37,134 nt of DNA from positions 1 through 37,134 of the forward strand of contig CAJUEX010000032.1 of the NCBI GenBank assembly GCA_910585715.1, read 5' to 3'. The translations under genes were made by a program, and so were the position numbers. Position 1 is the first letter of the stretch. The number at the start of each line of letters is the position of its first letter. Positions 24,599-32,839 of this stretch are shown one piece after another. The notes under the pieces were generated by a model. The model ran no database searches and was not told where the DNA came from. It saw nothing but the letters and a program-made list of their open reading frames with translations. The DNA comes from an uncultured Lachnospiraceae bacterium (GTDB lineage Bacteria > Bacillota > Clostridia > Lachnospirales > Lachnospiraceae).

Positions 24599-27040
24599 CT
24601 AACCTTCGTAACTGATTCTTTCCACCAGTGACTCCTTTTGCAGCTTTTTGCTGAGGAACAAGGACAACACAATCTGCATAAACAGAATAACGCCAATCAT
24701 AATACCAATCTCCAAAACAGGGAAATGATATTCATATATTCCAATCCAACCATCATCTTTCACAAAGGAAAATGCCATATAACCAAACATGGTTCCTGTC
24801 ACAAGTGCCACCAGAATGGTACCTGCCGTAAACACCAGTCCTTCCAGTTGAAGCATTCCGTTCAGCTGCCTTGGAGTCATTCCTACTGCCTGCAGGATTC
24901 CAAGCTCCCTTTTTCTTGTAATGATACTTGTTATCATTGTATTTGCCATATTCATAAATCCGATAATGCCGATTATGGCAAGAAGCCCATACACCATTCC
25001 CTGCATTAAGCTTATGGTCATTTTCGCTGTGTTAAGTGCATCCTCATAGGTGTCCATTTGTACATAATCCACATATTCAATAAGACTTTCCAGCTGCTCT
25101 TTTACCTGCTTTTCACTGCCCTTTTCGCAGTCCACATATACCAGTGTATTTAAATTACCCTCCATGCCTGTTTTTTGAAAGGTGTCCTCCGTCATTGCAA
25201 AGGTTCCGTTCCTCCTGTTCTTTACTGTTCCCTGAATGGTAACAGAACAGGAAGCTTGTTCATTTCCGTCAAAAAGAAGCCATTCCAGATTTTCCCCGAT
25301 TGCCAATCCATTATAATCCAGATAATAATCCGTTAAGTATATGACCCCGTTCTCCTTTGCCGCCTTTTCATAGTCCACAATGCCTCTTTCTGCTTCTTTG
25401 GCAAGCTCCTTAAACTCCTTTTTATCCAATATGGCTACCATATCATAAGCATATTCCTCTTCTTCAAATTCCTTGTTGGTATTTTTCACTGTAATGAATT
25501 TTTCTGTTTCAACCGCTGTGACTCCTTCTATATTTCTCACTTTTTCCAGAAATTCCGCTCCAAAAGGATTGTTTTTTTGTATGGACATATAATTATTTTC
25601 CGGATAAGTGCTGTCATAAACAGAACCGTCCAGCTCAAGCATAAACTGTCCCTTGGGCACATCCTTCCTTGCCTCATATTCCGCATCCATATTTCCCGCC
25701 AGATTTGCAATGGTTACGAACAATACGCAGGAAAGCCCCATAGTTGCAATAGTAGTAAGAGTTCTTTTTTTGTTGGCAAGAAGATTTGCCAGGGTAAGCG
25801 TGAAAAGCCCCAGCCTTTCCCGACCTTTTCTCATTCCTTTTTCTTTGCTGCCCTGCTCCTGATAGCGTATTGCCTCAATGACAGAAACAGAGCCTGCAAT
25901 TTTCATGGGTTTTTGTAAAGAAATATATACAGTAAATAGAGAAATCACTGCAGCTATGAGCAGGATAGAAAAACTGAAAAGGGATGTTCTCACATATTCA
26001 TATCCAACTATCTTCATCAACGTTTTTTCAACAATCATCGTAAATCCGATTTTGCTCACAATAAATCCCGCTATAAGCCCCAAAGGAATACTGACGCCTG
26101 CCAGAACCATGCCTTCCCGTAATATCACTCCCCTTAGCTGCTTCTTCGTTGCACCGATTGCTTTCAGTTTACCGTATTCCTTTATTTTCTGAATAATACC
26201 CACGTGGAAAATATTGTAAATTACAAGTGAGCTGAACACTACTATCAGAACAACAATTCCCATGCAGACCACGATTGTTTCCACAGGAGGCTCTAATGTC
26301 CAGAGCAGGTAGCTGTCATTAATCCTTACATCCTGTTCTTTTAATCCCAATTCTTCCGCCAGCCGGATAATTTTTTTCTCCATTTCATAGGAATTAAGCT
26401 TTTCCTGATTGTTCACCTGAAAATATATAGTATAGCTTCTGTCCGCCGCATCAGTATGGTTTGCATAAAATTCTTCTGATATATAAGCAAAAAAAGTGTT
26501 TTTCAGTTCATTGCTTTCGGTGGACCGGGTAAAACCGCTAATGGTAAATTCTTTTTCCTGTATTTCCCCTTTTCCGTCTATACGATAGGAAATCCTGATT
26601 TTTTCACCAATTTCCGGCTCCTTCATGCCCAGCCTCTGAAACATCTCCTTTTGCGCAACGATTTCATTTTCTTTTTCAGGCATCCTTCCCTCTTCCGGTT
26701 TTACATGGCAAAGCTCCGATACTGTGGAATCCATGTAGCTTAACATGATATTGGCGGCTTCACTTTCCACAGTAGCTGCATTTACATATGAACCTATCCG
26801 CAAAAAATCAGCAGTGCGCTTCATTTCTTCCAATTGCTCCCCAGACACGTTGCGATAGGTGGCAAAATGTTCCCCATAAAAACCTCCCGCATTTTTCAGT
26901 TCTGCCCTTATCATACCATTACCGCACAGCCCCACTGCTGTCAGCAGCACAGTTGTAAGAAAAATGGAAATTCCAATGAGCAGGCTGCGGGATTTATTTT
27001 CCTTTACGTTACTTATTGCTAACTTCGTTACCGTCTTCAC
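24599..27040 (-). CDS. ABC transporter permease, duplicated FtsX domains
   Basis: 813-aa membrane subunit of a MacB/LolC-like exporter. One N-terminal helix (about 15-37), a large extracytoplasmic domain, three helices (about 255-380) carrying the first FtsX domain, a further helix (about 428-448), a second extracytoplasmic domain, and three C-terminal helices (about 685-800) with the second FtsX domain (TSIITRKRELGILQAVGMTPRQL). Such permeases move peptides, lipids or antimicrobials mechanically, and not by classical channel transport. It begins with GTG 2 nt after the ATPase stop, with GGAG upstream, so the two are coupled. It lacks the ten-helix BceB layout. Confidence 0.93.
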   Translation of the reverse strand: MKTVTKLAISNVKENKSRSLLIGISIFLTTVLLTAVGLCGNGMIRAELKNAGGFYGEHFATYRNVSGEQLEEMKRTADFLRIGSYVNAATVESEAANIMLSYMDSTVSELCHVKPEEGRMPEKENEIVAQKEMFQRLGMKEPEIGEKIRISYRIDGKGEIQEKEFTISGFTRSTESNELKNTFFAYISEEFYANHTDAADRSYTIYFQVNNQEKLNSYEMEKKIIRLAEELGLKEQDVRINDSYLLWTLEPPVETIVVCMGIVVLIVVFSSLVIYNIFHVGIIQKIKEYGKLKAIGATKKQLRGVILREGMVLAGVSIPLGLIAGFIVSKIGFTMIVEKTLMKIVGYEYVRTSLFSFSILLIAAVISLFTVYISLQKPMKIAGSVSVIEAIRYQEQGSKEKGMRKGRERLGLFTLTLANLLANKKRTLTTIATMGLSCVLFVTIANLAGNMDAEYEARKDVPKGQFMLELDGSVYDSTYPENNYMSIQKNNPFGAEFLEKVRNIEGVTAVETEKFITVKNTNKEFEEEEYAYDMVAILDKKEFKELAKEAERGIVDYEKAAKENGVIYLTDYYLDYNGLAIGENLEWLLFDGNEQASCSVTIQGTVKNRRNGTFAMTEDTFQKTGMEGNLNTLVYVDCEKGSEKQVKEQLESLIEYVDYVQMDTYEDALNTAKMTISLMQGMVYGLLAIIGIIGFMNMANTMITSIITRKRELGILQAVGMTPRQLNGMLQLEGLVFTAGTILVALVTGTMFGYMAFSFVKDDGWIGIYEYHFPVLEIGIMIGVILFMQIVLSLFLSKKLQKESLVERISYEG

Positions 27041-27042
27041 TG

Positions 27043-27711
27043 TTACTCCACCACCTTTCCATCCTCAATTATGATGATTCGGTCTGCTATCTGTGCAATT
27101 TCCTCATCATGAGTAATCATAACAAGCGTCTGTCCATACTTTTTAGCAGACATCTTCAAAAGACCCACCACCTCATCGCTTGTTTTGGAATCCAGATTTC
27201 CCGTAGGCTCATCTGCAAGGATAATATCCGGCTTTGAAGCAATTGCCCTCGCAATGGCAACCCTTTGCTGCTGCCCTCCCGACAAAGTATGGGGCAGGTT
27301 CTGAAGCTTGCTTTCCAGTCCCAGCGTATGGATAATATCCATAACATACTGCTTATCCATCTGTTTCCCGTCCAACCCCATGGGAAGAACGATATTTTCC
27401 CATACATTAATGGAAGACATCAGATTAAATGCCTGAAATACAAAGCCGATTTTCCTTCTGCGGAATACTGCCAGTTCTTCTTCCTTTAAAGAAAAAATAT
27501 CTTTTCCTCCTATCAACACATTTCCGCTTGTAGGAAAATCCAATCCTCCAAGCATATGCAAAAGGGTACTTTTTCCGGAACCGGATTTTCCCACGATTGC
27601 CACAAACTCTCCCGTTTTGATTTGGATGGAGGTATGGTCGACGGCGCGCACCATGCTTTCCCCTTCTCCGTAATATTTGCACAAGTCTCTTGTTTCCAGA
27701 ATTTCTTTCAT
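27043..27711 (-). CDS. ABC transporter ATP-binding protein (MacB/LolD type)
   Basis: ATPase partner of the adjacent permease. About 222 aa with Walker A GKSGSGKST, Q-loop (FVFQAFNLM), signature LSGGQQQRVAIARA, Walker B IILADEPTGNLD, and the switch His in MITHDEE. The SGGQQQ and TGNLDS combination is typical of LolD/MacB-like ATPases. ATG 27711 is preferred (AAAGGAG about 11 nt upstream); a GTG at 27723 lies on top of that site. A likely response-regulator dyad sits about 95 nt upstream. Confidence 0.95.
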   Translation of the reverse strand: MKEILETRDLCKYYGEGESMVRAVDHTSIQIKTGEFVAIVGKSGSGKSTLLHMLGGLDFPTSGNVLIGGKDIFSLKEEELAVFRRRKIGFVFQAFNLMSSINVWENIVLPMGLDGKQMDKQYVMDIIHTLGLESKLQNLPHTLSGGQQQRVAIARAIASKPDIILADEPTGNLDSKTSDEVVGLLKMSAKKYGQTLVMITHDEEIAQIADRIIIIEDGKVVE

Positions 27712-27798
27712 TTTTCCATGCACTCCTTTTTTCCTGTTTTGTTCTTCATATCCTTACTATAATCCTTTTATCTTTCAATTCACTTTCAGTATGATAAA

Positions 27799-27826
27799 AA
27801 AAGCCTTACAAAAATGTAAGACTTTT
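27799..27826 (-). promoter_or_regulatory. Dyad upstream of the ABC genes: terminator and possible regulator site
   Basis: AAAAGCCTTACA-AAAA-TGTAAGACTTTT. On the minus strand the hairpin is followed by TTTTTATC, so it can end the kinase transcript; it overlaps the kinase stop codon. Its core TTACA-N4-TGTAA also fits the BceR-type operator pattern TNACA-N4-TGTAA known from antimicrobial-peptide detoxification modules, and it lies in front of the ABC genes. Confidence 0.6.
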
Positions 27827-29066
27827 ATCCCCCTATTCCCTCAAGGGGAAGCTGTATCACAAAGGTGCTTCCATGCTTTTCCCCTGTTTTGGAATGAACC
27901 GCAATGCTGCCCCCCTGACGTTCCAGTATCTCCCTTGTAAGGTACAGACCCACCCCGGAGCCTTCCTCTTTTTTGACCCTTTCTCCCTCTCCCCGGTAAA
28001 AACGTTTAAAAACCTGAGTATATTCCTTTTTGGGAATTCCGATTCCCCGATCCTTTATTTCAATCCGCACAAAAAAGTTCCTTTTCATCATGGAAATCTT
28101 TATCATACCGCCCGGCTCACTATACTTTATGGCATTATCCAATACGTTGATAAAGGCTTCCTTCGTCCATTTCGTATCATGAAAAAGCTGCAGCTTTTCG
28201 ATTCCTTCTTCATTTTCAAAAATCATTTCTATCTGCTTTTCCTCCGTCTTTCCGTAAAGGCTGTTTACTGCTAAAAGCATTGTGTCGAATATATGCCTTT
28301 TTTCTTTCCTTATTTCTATCATGCCCGTTTCCATTCTGGAAATATTCACAAGCGCCTTCACCAGCTCTTCCAGTCCCTTTAGCTGCTGCTTGCATCTTAG
28401 GAAAAACTCCCTGCGCTCCTCTTCCTTTAAGTCCCCTTCCTCCAGCACAGAAAAACAGGTTTTCAGGGCGGCTACCGGAGTCTTTAACTGATGGGATATA
28501 TCCGTTACGAGCTGCTTGGTGCCTTCCTTTTCCAGAAACATGGTTTCCTCACCAATTTTAATCTGCTTCCCCAGAGACGACAGCTGGCTGTATAGCTCCC
28601 CTGCTTCTCCTTCCATGGCTTCCCCGTACACCACATCATACTTCTGATTTTTAAAACCGGAAAGAATTCCGCTTATTTCCTGAAGAACCTTCCTGTTGTT
28701 CTTTTCTGCCGTCTTCCTTATTCCAAAAACGCAAAAAAGGAAAGCCATGTAAATTCCAATGGAAACAAGACAAATCCGCTTTTTATACTCTCCTGCCTTT
28801 CTGTCATAAACCGTATCATACATACCGTCATATCCATAACTTTCCAGCAATTCCCTGCCCCGCTCCAACTGCCCTCTGTCCACTTCTTCCTTCAAAATCC
28901 TTCCGACAGCCTGCAGGTTGTCCATGGCTTCCGACTCCATCCCGGCAATCTGATACAGGGCATCGATTTGTGTTTCCCAGTCCTTTTCATATGATTTTAT
29001 CAGGTAAGCATCCAGCAGCAAAATAAGAATACCAAATACCGCTGCATAAACCAGTTCTCTTTTCAT
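27825..29066 (-). CDS. Sensor histidine kinase
   Basis: 413-aa membrane kinase paired with the response regulator upstream. Helix 1 about 7-24, an extracytoplasmic sensor of roughly 70 residues, helix 2 about 99-116, a linker, then a HisKA domain with phospho-acceptor His192 (DISHQLKTP) and an HATPase domain (N-box DNAIKYSEPGG, G1 DRGIGIP, G2 GSGVGLYLTREI). The sensor loop is longer than in BceS-type intramembrane kinases. Its ATG overlaps the regulator stop (TGATG). It probably controls the neighbouring exporter. Confidence 0.95.
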   Translation of the reverse strand: MKRELVYAAVFGILILLLDAYLIKSYEKDWETQIDALYQIAGMESEAMDNLQAVGRILKEEVDRGQLERGRELLESYGYDGMYDTVYDRKAGEYKKRICLVSIGIYMAFLFCVFGIRKTAEKNNRKVLQEISGILSGFKNQKYDVVYGEAMEGEAGELYSQLSSLGKQIKIGEETMFLEKEGTKQLVTDISHQLKTPVAALKTCFSVLEEGDLKEEERREFFLRCKQQLKGLEELVKALVNISRMETGMIEIRKEKRHIFDTMLLAVNSLYGKTEEKQIEMIFENEEGIEKLQLFHDTKWTKEAFINVLDNAIKYSEPGGMIKISMMKRNFFVRIEIKDRGIGIPKKEYTQVFKRFYRGEGERVKKEEGSGVGLYLTREILERQGGSIAVHSKTGEKHGSTFVIQLPLEGIGG

Positions 29067-29755
29067 CAGCCCTTACTGCACTCCTTATCCCACAAATATC
29101 CTATTCCTCTTATGTTTTTAATATAAACAGGCTTAGAGGAGTCCTCTTCAATTTTTTCCCTGAGCCTTTTAATATTTACCGCAAGGGTGTTTTCATCCAC
29201 AAACTCCCCTTCCGTATCAAAGACACCAGAGAGTATCTGACTCTTTGACAAAATCTGCTTGGGATGCTCCATAAACAACTTTAACAGCTTCCATTCATTT
29301 TTGGTAAGGGCGGCTTCCTCACCTGCCACATAAACCTTCATCTCCTGCACCAAAAAGCTGATTCTGCCTGACTCCAGCCTTTCGCTTTTATCGTTCCCTA
29401 ACCGCTTGAAAACTGCTGCCACTTTGGAAATAAGCACCGCAAGGCTGAAAGGCTTTGTCATATAATCATCCGCTCCCGCCTCATAGCCCATGACCACATC
29501 GATTTCTTCATCCATTGCCGTCAAAAAAAGAAAACGCACTGAACTGGTTTCCCTTATTTTTTTGCAGAAATCCAGACCGCTTCCATCCTTCAGCATAATG
29601 TCACAGATCACAAGCTGAATGGAATTTTCTCCAAACAGCCTGTAGCCTTCCTTCAGCGTGCTCCCGGCAAACACCCGGTAGCCTTCCTTTTCCAGCTTAA
29701 AGCTGATTCCCCTGTTTAAGCTTTCATCATCTTCCAGCAATAAAATATTTTTCAT
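29066..29755 (-). CDS. OmpR/PhoB-family response regulator
   Basis: 229 aa. Receiver domain with acidic pocket Glu8-Asp9-Asp10, phospho-acceptor Asp52 (VICDIMLKDGSG), conserved Thr (FLTA) and Lys (TKPFS). A C-terminal winged-helix DNA-binding domain follows (LTKNEWKLLKLFMEHP...VDENTLAVNIKRLREKIEEDSSKPVYIKNIRGIGYLW). GAGGAA lies 5 nt before the ATG. First gene of the regulator-kinase pair; the likely target is the ABC operon through the dyad at 27799-27826. Confidence 0.96.
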   Translation of the reverse strand: MKNILLLEDDESLNRGISFKLEKEGYRVFAGSTLKEGYRLFGENSIQLVICDIMLKDGSGLDFCKKIRETSSVRFLFLTAMDEEIDVVMGYEAGADDYMTKPFSLAVLISKVAAVFKRLGNDKSERLESGRISFLVQEMKVYVAGEEAALTKNEWKLLKLFMEHPKQILSKSQILSGVFDTEGEFVDENTLAVNIKRLREKIEEDSSKPVYIKNIRGIGYLWDKECSKG

Positions 29756-29824
29756 GTCTCTTCCTCAATTGTAAAATAAAACAACAAATATTCTGCAGCT
29801 CCCACTAAAAACCTCATCAATCCG

Positions 29825-30586
29825 CTACACATACCTGCAAAGCTTCACCGCACTCTTTCCTTTTTTCGTCTCATACTCCCTGCCCACATACAAAAACTTT
29901 CCAAAGCCCCGTACCGAAACAGTTTCCCCGCCATTAGGAACCCTGCTGTTATTCTCACAAAGCCTTCCGTCCACAAACACCCTTTTCTCCCGGAAAATTT
30001 CCACAGCCTCACTTCTTGACAGATGATATAACTTTGCAATCACCCCGTCCAGCCGTTCAGAGCTTACAAGGACAGTCTCCTCCTTTAACTCCGGCTTTAC
30101 TTCCTCCGGCATTTCACTGCTCCGAATACACCTTACACTGGTATGCTTTACCTTTATCAGATTCTCCATAATGAAATCCGCCATGGAATCCAGACAAAAT
30201 ATGTAAGCCCTTGCTTCCTTTACCACAATATCCCCAAGAGTGCTTCTTTCCATTCCCAGATTCATCAAGGCTCCCAAAAAATCCCGATGAGTCAGCGCCT
30301 CAGAAAACTTTTTCATAAGAGGCTCCACAATCAAGCAGACAATGGGAAAATCCTCCGGATACCCGAACATATCCTCACTGCCAAAGCGGACCATCACCCT
30401 CTCCGCCTGTTCCACCCCACCGGACACCTCATAATCCACATGCCCTATCTGCCCTTCTATCTCATAAAAAATGCTCAGCTCCCCCGGACTCAAAAAACCG
30501 CTAAAGGTATATAAATTCCTTTCATACGCCCTGTCCGCCAGCTCCAAAAACCTTTTTTTCAACAATTCTTCCTCTGACTGCGCCAT
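29825..30586 (-). CDS. ylmH: YlmH-like S4-domain RNA-binding protein
   Basis: 253 aa. The N-terminal two-thirds matches YlmH (FSGFLSPGELSIFYEI..., HRDFLGALMNLGMERSTLGDIVV, AYIFCLDSMADFI), and an S4 RNA-binding domain lies at the C-terminus (SERLDGVIAKLYHLSRSEAVEIFREKRVFVDG). In Bacillus, YlmH associates with the ribosome and can act in tail-mediated rescue of stalled 50S subunits; in many Firmicutes it sits in the division cluster, which is not the case here. I chose ATG 30586, preceded by GAGGTGG. It begins 8 nt after the glycosylase stop. Confidence 0.92.
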   Translation of the reverse strand: MAQSEEELLKKRFLELADRAYERNLYTFSGFLSPGELSIFYEIEGQIGHVDYEVSGGVEQAERVMVRFGSEDMFGYPEDFPIVCLIVEPLMKKFSEALTHRDFLGALMNLGMERSTLGDIVVKEARAYIFCLDSMADFIMENLIKVKHTSVRCIRSSEMPEEVKPELKEETVLVSSERLDGVIAKLYHLSRSEAVEIFREKRVFVDGRLCENNSRVPNGGETVSVRGFGKFLYVGREYETKKGKSAVKLCRYV

Positions 30587-30594
30587 ATCCCACC

Positions 30595-31215
30595 TCAAAC
30601 CTTAACCGAAACAAACGGATTCCCCTGAATGGAAAACCTCCAGAGAAAATCCTTCGCCTCCTCGGCATAATCAATATTAATCCTTTTGGAAGCAGCAATT
30701 TCAAAGGGCTCCTCTTCCCCTCCGAAGCCTGTTCCCCCGCCTTTTGCCGGCTGCTCCACATACAGCTTATCCCCAAGCAAATCCAGCCCGTAACAGCTTC
30801 TGTCAATTCCCATTGCCTGACAAAGCTTCCCCGGACCGCTACACAGATTTTTCAGCTTGTCCGTCTTTCTCCGCTTTTCCATCAGCTCAATGCCTTCTAT
30901 GGGTTCAAGCGCCCTTAAAAATACACATTCCGGCACATCCTTTTTTTCTGTAACAATATTCATGCAGCTGTGCATTCCATATATGAGATACACATAAGAA
31001 AACCCTCCCGCTCCGAACATGATTTCCGTCCTGTCCGTGCGCAGCCCCCCGTAAGCATGGGCACCCTTGTCCCCCACTCCGCAGTAAGCCTCCACCTCTA
31101 CAATTTTTCCCTTTGTAATCCCCTCCGGCGTTTCATGCACCAATACCTTTCCAAGTAAGTCTCTGGCAACCTCCAGAGTGCTTCTTGTGTAAAAACTTCT
31201 GGGCAGTTTTTTCAT
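30595..31215 (-). CDS. DNA-3-methyladenine glycosylase (AAG/MPG type)
   Basis: Removes alkylated purines in base-excision repair. 206 aa with the family run: FYTRSTLEVARDLLGKVLVHETPEG at the N-terminus, KIVEVEAYCGVGDKGAHAYGG (catalytic Glu), RTEIMFGAGGFSYVYLIYGMHSCMNIVTE, LRALEP, and LCSGPGKLCQAMGI. AAGGAAGGAA precedes the ATG. Upstream of ylmH with an 8-nt gap, so probably co-transcribed. Confidence 0.96.
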   Translation of the reverse strand: MKKLPRSFYTRSTLEVARDLLGKVLVHETPEGITKGKIVEVEAYCGVGDKGAHAYGGLRTDRTEIMFGAGGFSYVYLIYGMHSCMNIVTEKKDVPECVFLRALEPIEGIELMEKRRKTDKLKNLCSGPGKLCQAMGIDRSCYGLDLLGDKLYVEQPAKGGGTGFGGEEEPFEIAASKRINIDYAEEAKDFLWRFSIQGNPFVSVKV

Positions 31216-31282
31216 GTGATTCCTTCCTTTGCTGTTTTTGTAAATCTTTATTCCGATTTTTTATGATTTTCTTTCAATCCTT

Positions 31283-31480
31283 CCACGCTCCCAAGGCTTC
31301 CAGCACAGGAATCAGAGCCGATGGCAGGCAGAAAGTGATTTCTAAAGGAGCCCTTATAAAAACGCCAGCGCTTAGCGAGGTATTTTCCAGCTTAGCACTG
31401 CTGCGTTTTTATCAGAGCGGGAGCGTGGCGACGCAGAAACACTTTCTGCCTGCCATCGGCTCTGATTCCTGTGCTGGAAG
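31283..31480. repeat. Large nested palindrome (MITE-like or structured RNA)
   Basis: 41-bp arms are perfectly complementary: 31297-31337 (CTTCCAGCACAGG...AGAAAGTG) and 31440-31480. The roughly 100-nt centre has a second hairpin, ATAAAAACGC (31356-31365) with GCGTTTTTAT (31403-31412). A competing pairing also exists: CCACGCTCCC (31283-31292), outside the left arm, is the exact complement of GGGAGCGTGG (31419-31428) inside the loop. No reading frame is plausible. It fills the 348-nt gap between two minus-strand genes. It could be a mobile miniature element or a folding RNA. Confidence 0.9.
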
Positions 31481-31524
31481 GCTGAGGGCTGAACTGTTAC
31501 CACTTTTCAAATCCTCCGGAAAAG

Positions 31525-31554
31525 AAAAAGCAGACACTTTAGCATCTACTTTTT
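31525..31554 (-). terminator. Terminator after the NlpC/P60 gene
   Basis: On the minus strand AAAAAGTAGA (31554-31545), 10-nt loop, TCTGCTTTTT (31534-31525), then CTTTTCC. It lies 10 nt past the stop at 31564. Confidence 0.7.
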
Positions 31555-31563
31555 CCATTTTGT

Positions 31564-32823
31564 TTATACAATTCGTCTCACGCTCAATATGGTACGGTAT
31601 GTAGCATTGCCGTATTTTATGCCGGTACGTTCGCTGCTGGCATGTACAATCTGGCCGTTTCCAAGATAAATGGCAACGTGCCCCGCATAACAGATAATGT
31701 CTCCCGGCTGGGCATTTGCATAGTCCACTGCTCTTCCTGCACCTCTCTGGCTGGTAGAGTCCCTTGGAATTACATATCCGAAATGTCTGTATACAGACTG
31801 GACAAAACCGGAGCAGTCCGCACCATCTGTCAGGCTGGTGCCGCCTGCCTTATAAGGATTTCCCACAAACTGACATGCATAGCTGGCTATCTGCTGTCCC
31901 ATGGAACTGTCCCCCGGGTCTGCCGGTATGCCGGGAGTTTCTTCCTTGGTATATCCGTCGTCTCCCACTGTCTCGTCCTGAGCCGGAGCAGCAGGCGCAG
32001 AGGGAGCATTATCTGTGGGCGCAACAGGAACATTGCTTCCCTTTGCCGGCTTTTTTGCCTGAAGCGCCAGTTGTTCCTGTATTGCCTCTTTTTCCTTCTG
32101 CTTTTCTTCTTCCAGCTTTTTAATCTTTGCCGTCTGTTCCTTTAACTGGCTCTTATAAGTTTCCGCCTGCTTTTTGGCGCTGGCAAGCTTGCTGTCGAAG
32201 TTTTTGATGGTATTCTTTTTTTCTGCAATGGTAGCTTCCAAAGCTGCCTGTTCCTGTTCCAGCTCATAATTGGACGCAAGAAGGTCTGCTTCTTCCTCTT
32301 CCAGACTTTCCTTTAAGCCCTTAACAGTTTCCTTTGTGTCTTTATACTCATCCAGAAGCTCCTTGTCATAGGCATAAACCTTTTCCACATATTGAGCCTT
32401 GGTAAGCAGGTCCGCTATGCTTTTGGATTCAAGCAAAAGCTGCAGATAAGCGCTGTCACCCTGTTCATACATAAACTTGATCCGCTTTTTCATGGCTTCG
32501 TCCTGTTCCTCTTCCTTGACGATGGCCGCTGCCAGCTCTTCTTTTGCCCGGACAATCTCCTCTTCCTTATTGGCAATTTCTTCCTGACAGATACTGATGC
32601 TGGTCAGGATATCAACCAACTGGGAATCCATTTCTTCCACTTCATTTGCCAGATTTGCCTTCTGCCCTTCTAAGGAATTTATCTGGTTGTTCACTTCATT
32701 TAAATTTTTTTCCGTTTTGCTTTTCGCATTTTTGGCATCTGAAATCTTAGTGGCCTGCACAGGCGTCACTGCCAGGGCTGCCAATAAAACCGCTAATCCA
32801 ATACAAATTCCTTTTTTGCGCAT
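31564..32823 (-). CDS. Secreted NlpC/P60 peptidoglycan hydrolase with coiled coil (PcsB-like)
   Basis: Exported cell-wall hydrolase. MRKKGICIGLAVLLAALAVTPVQA is a clear signal peptide with a likely Ala-x-Ala cut. Then come about 220 residues of coiled coil (NEVNNQINSLEGQKANLANEVEEMDSQ onward), a Pro/Ala linker, and a C-terminal NlpC/P60 domain with catalytic Cys in DGADCSGFVQSVYRHFG and His in GHVAIYLGNGQIVHAS. In relatives the coiled coil keeps the enzyme inhibited until an FtsEX-type complex releases it; no ftsEX is nearby. I used ATG 32823 (AAAGGA 12 nt upstream); a GTG at 32859 would overlap the upstream gene by 20 nt. Confidence 0.93.
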   Translation of the reverse strand: MRKKGICIGLAVLLAALAVTPVQATKISDAKNAKSKTEKNLNEVNNQINSLEGQKANLANEVEEMDSQLVDILTSISICQEEIANKEEEIVRAKEELAAAIVKEEEQDEAMKKRIKFMYEQGDSAYLQLLLESKSIADLLTKAQYVEKVYAYDKELLDEYKDTKETVKGLKESLEEEEADLLASNYELEQEQAALEATIAEKKNTIKNFDSKLASAKKQAETYKSQLKEQTAKIKKLEEEKQKEKEAIQEQLALQAKKPAKGSNVPVAPTDNAPSAPAAPAQDETVGDDGYTKEETPGIPADPGDSSMGQQIASYACQFVGNPYKAGGTSLTDGADCSGFVQSVYRHFGYVIPRDSTSQRGAGRAVDYANAQPGDIICYAGHVAIYLGNGQIVHASSERTGIKYGNATYRTILSVRRIV

Positions 32824-32839
32824 CCACAATCCCATTCCT

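Noticed and set aside
28057..28070. CRISPR-repeat-like word ATTTCAATCCGCAC (13 of 14)
   Set aside because: It encodes the conserved kinase segment before DRGIGIP; no hairpin, promoter or spacer-like match. Coincidence of codons.
31272..31295. TTTCAATCC...CTCCCAAGG, loosely like the CRISPR repeat
   Set aside because: Needs several gaps to align and belongs to the edge of the palindromic element; no handle-like end followed by a guide.
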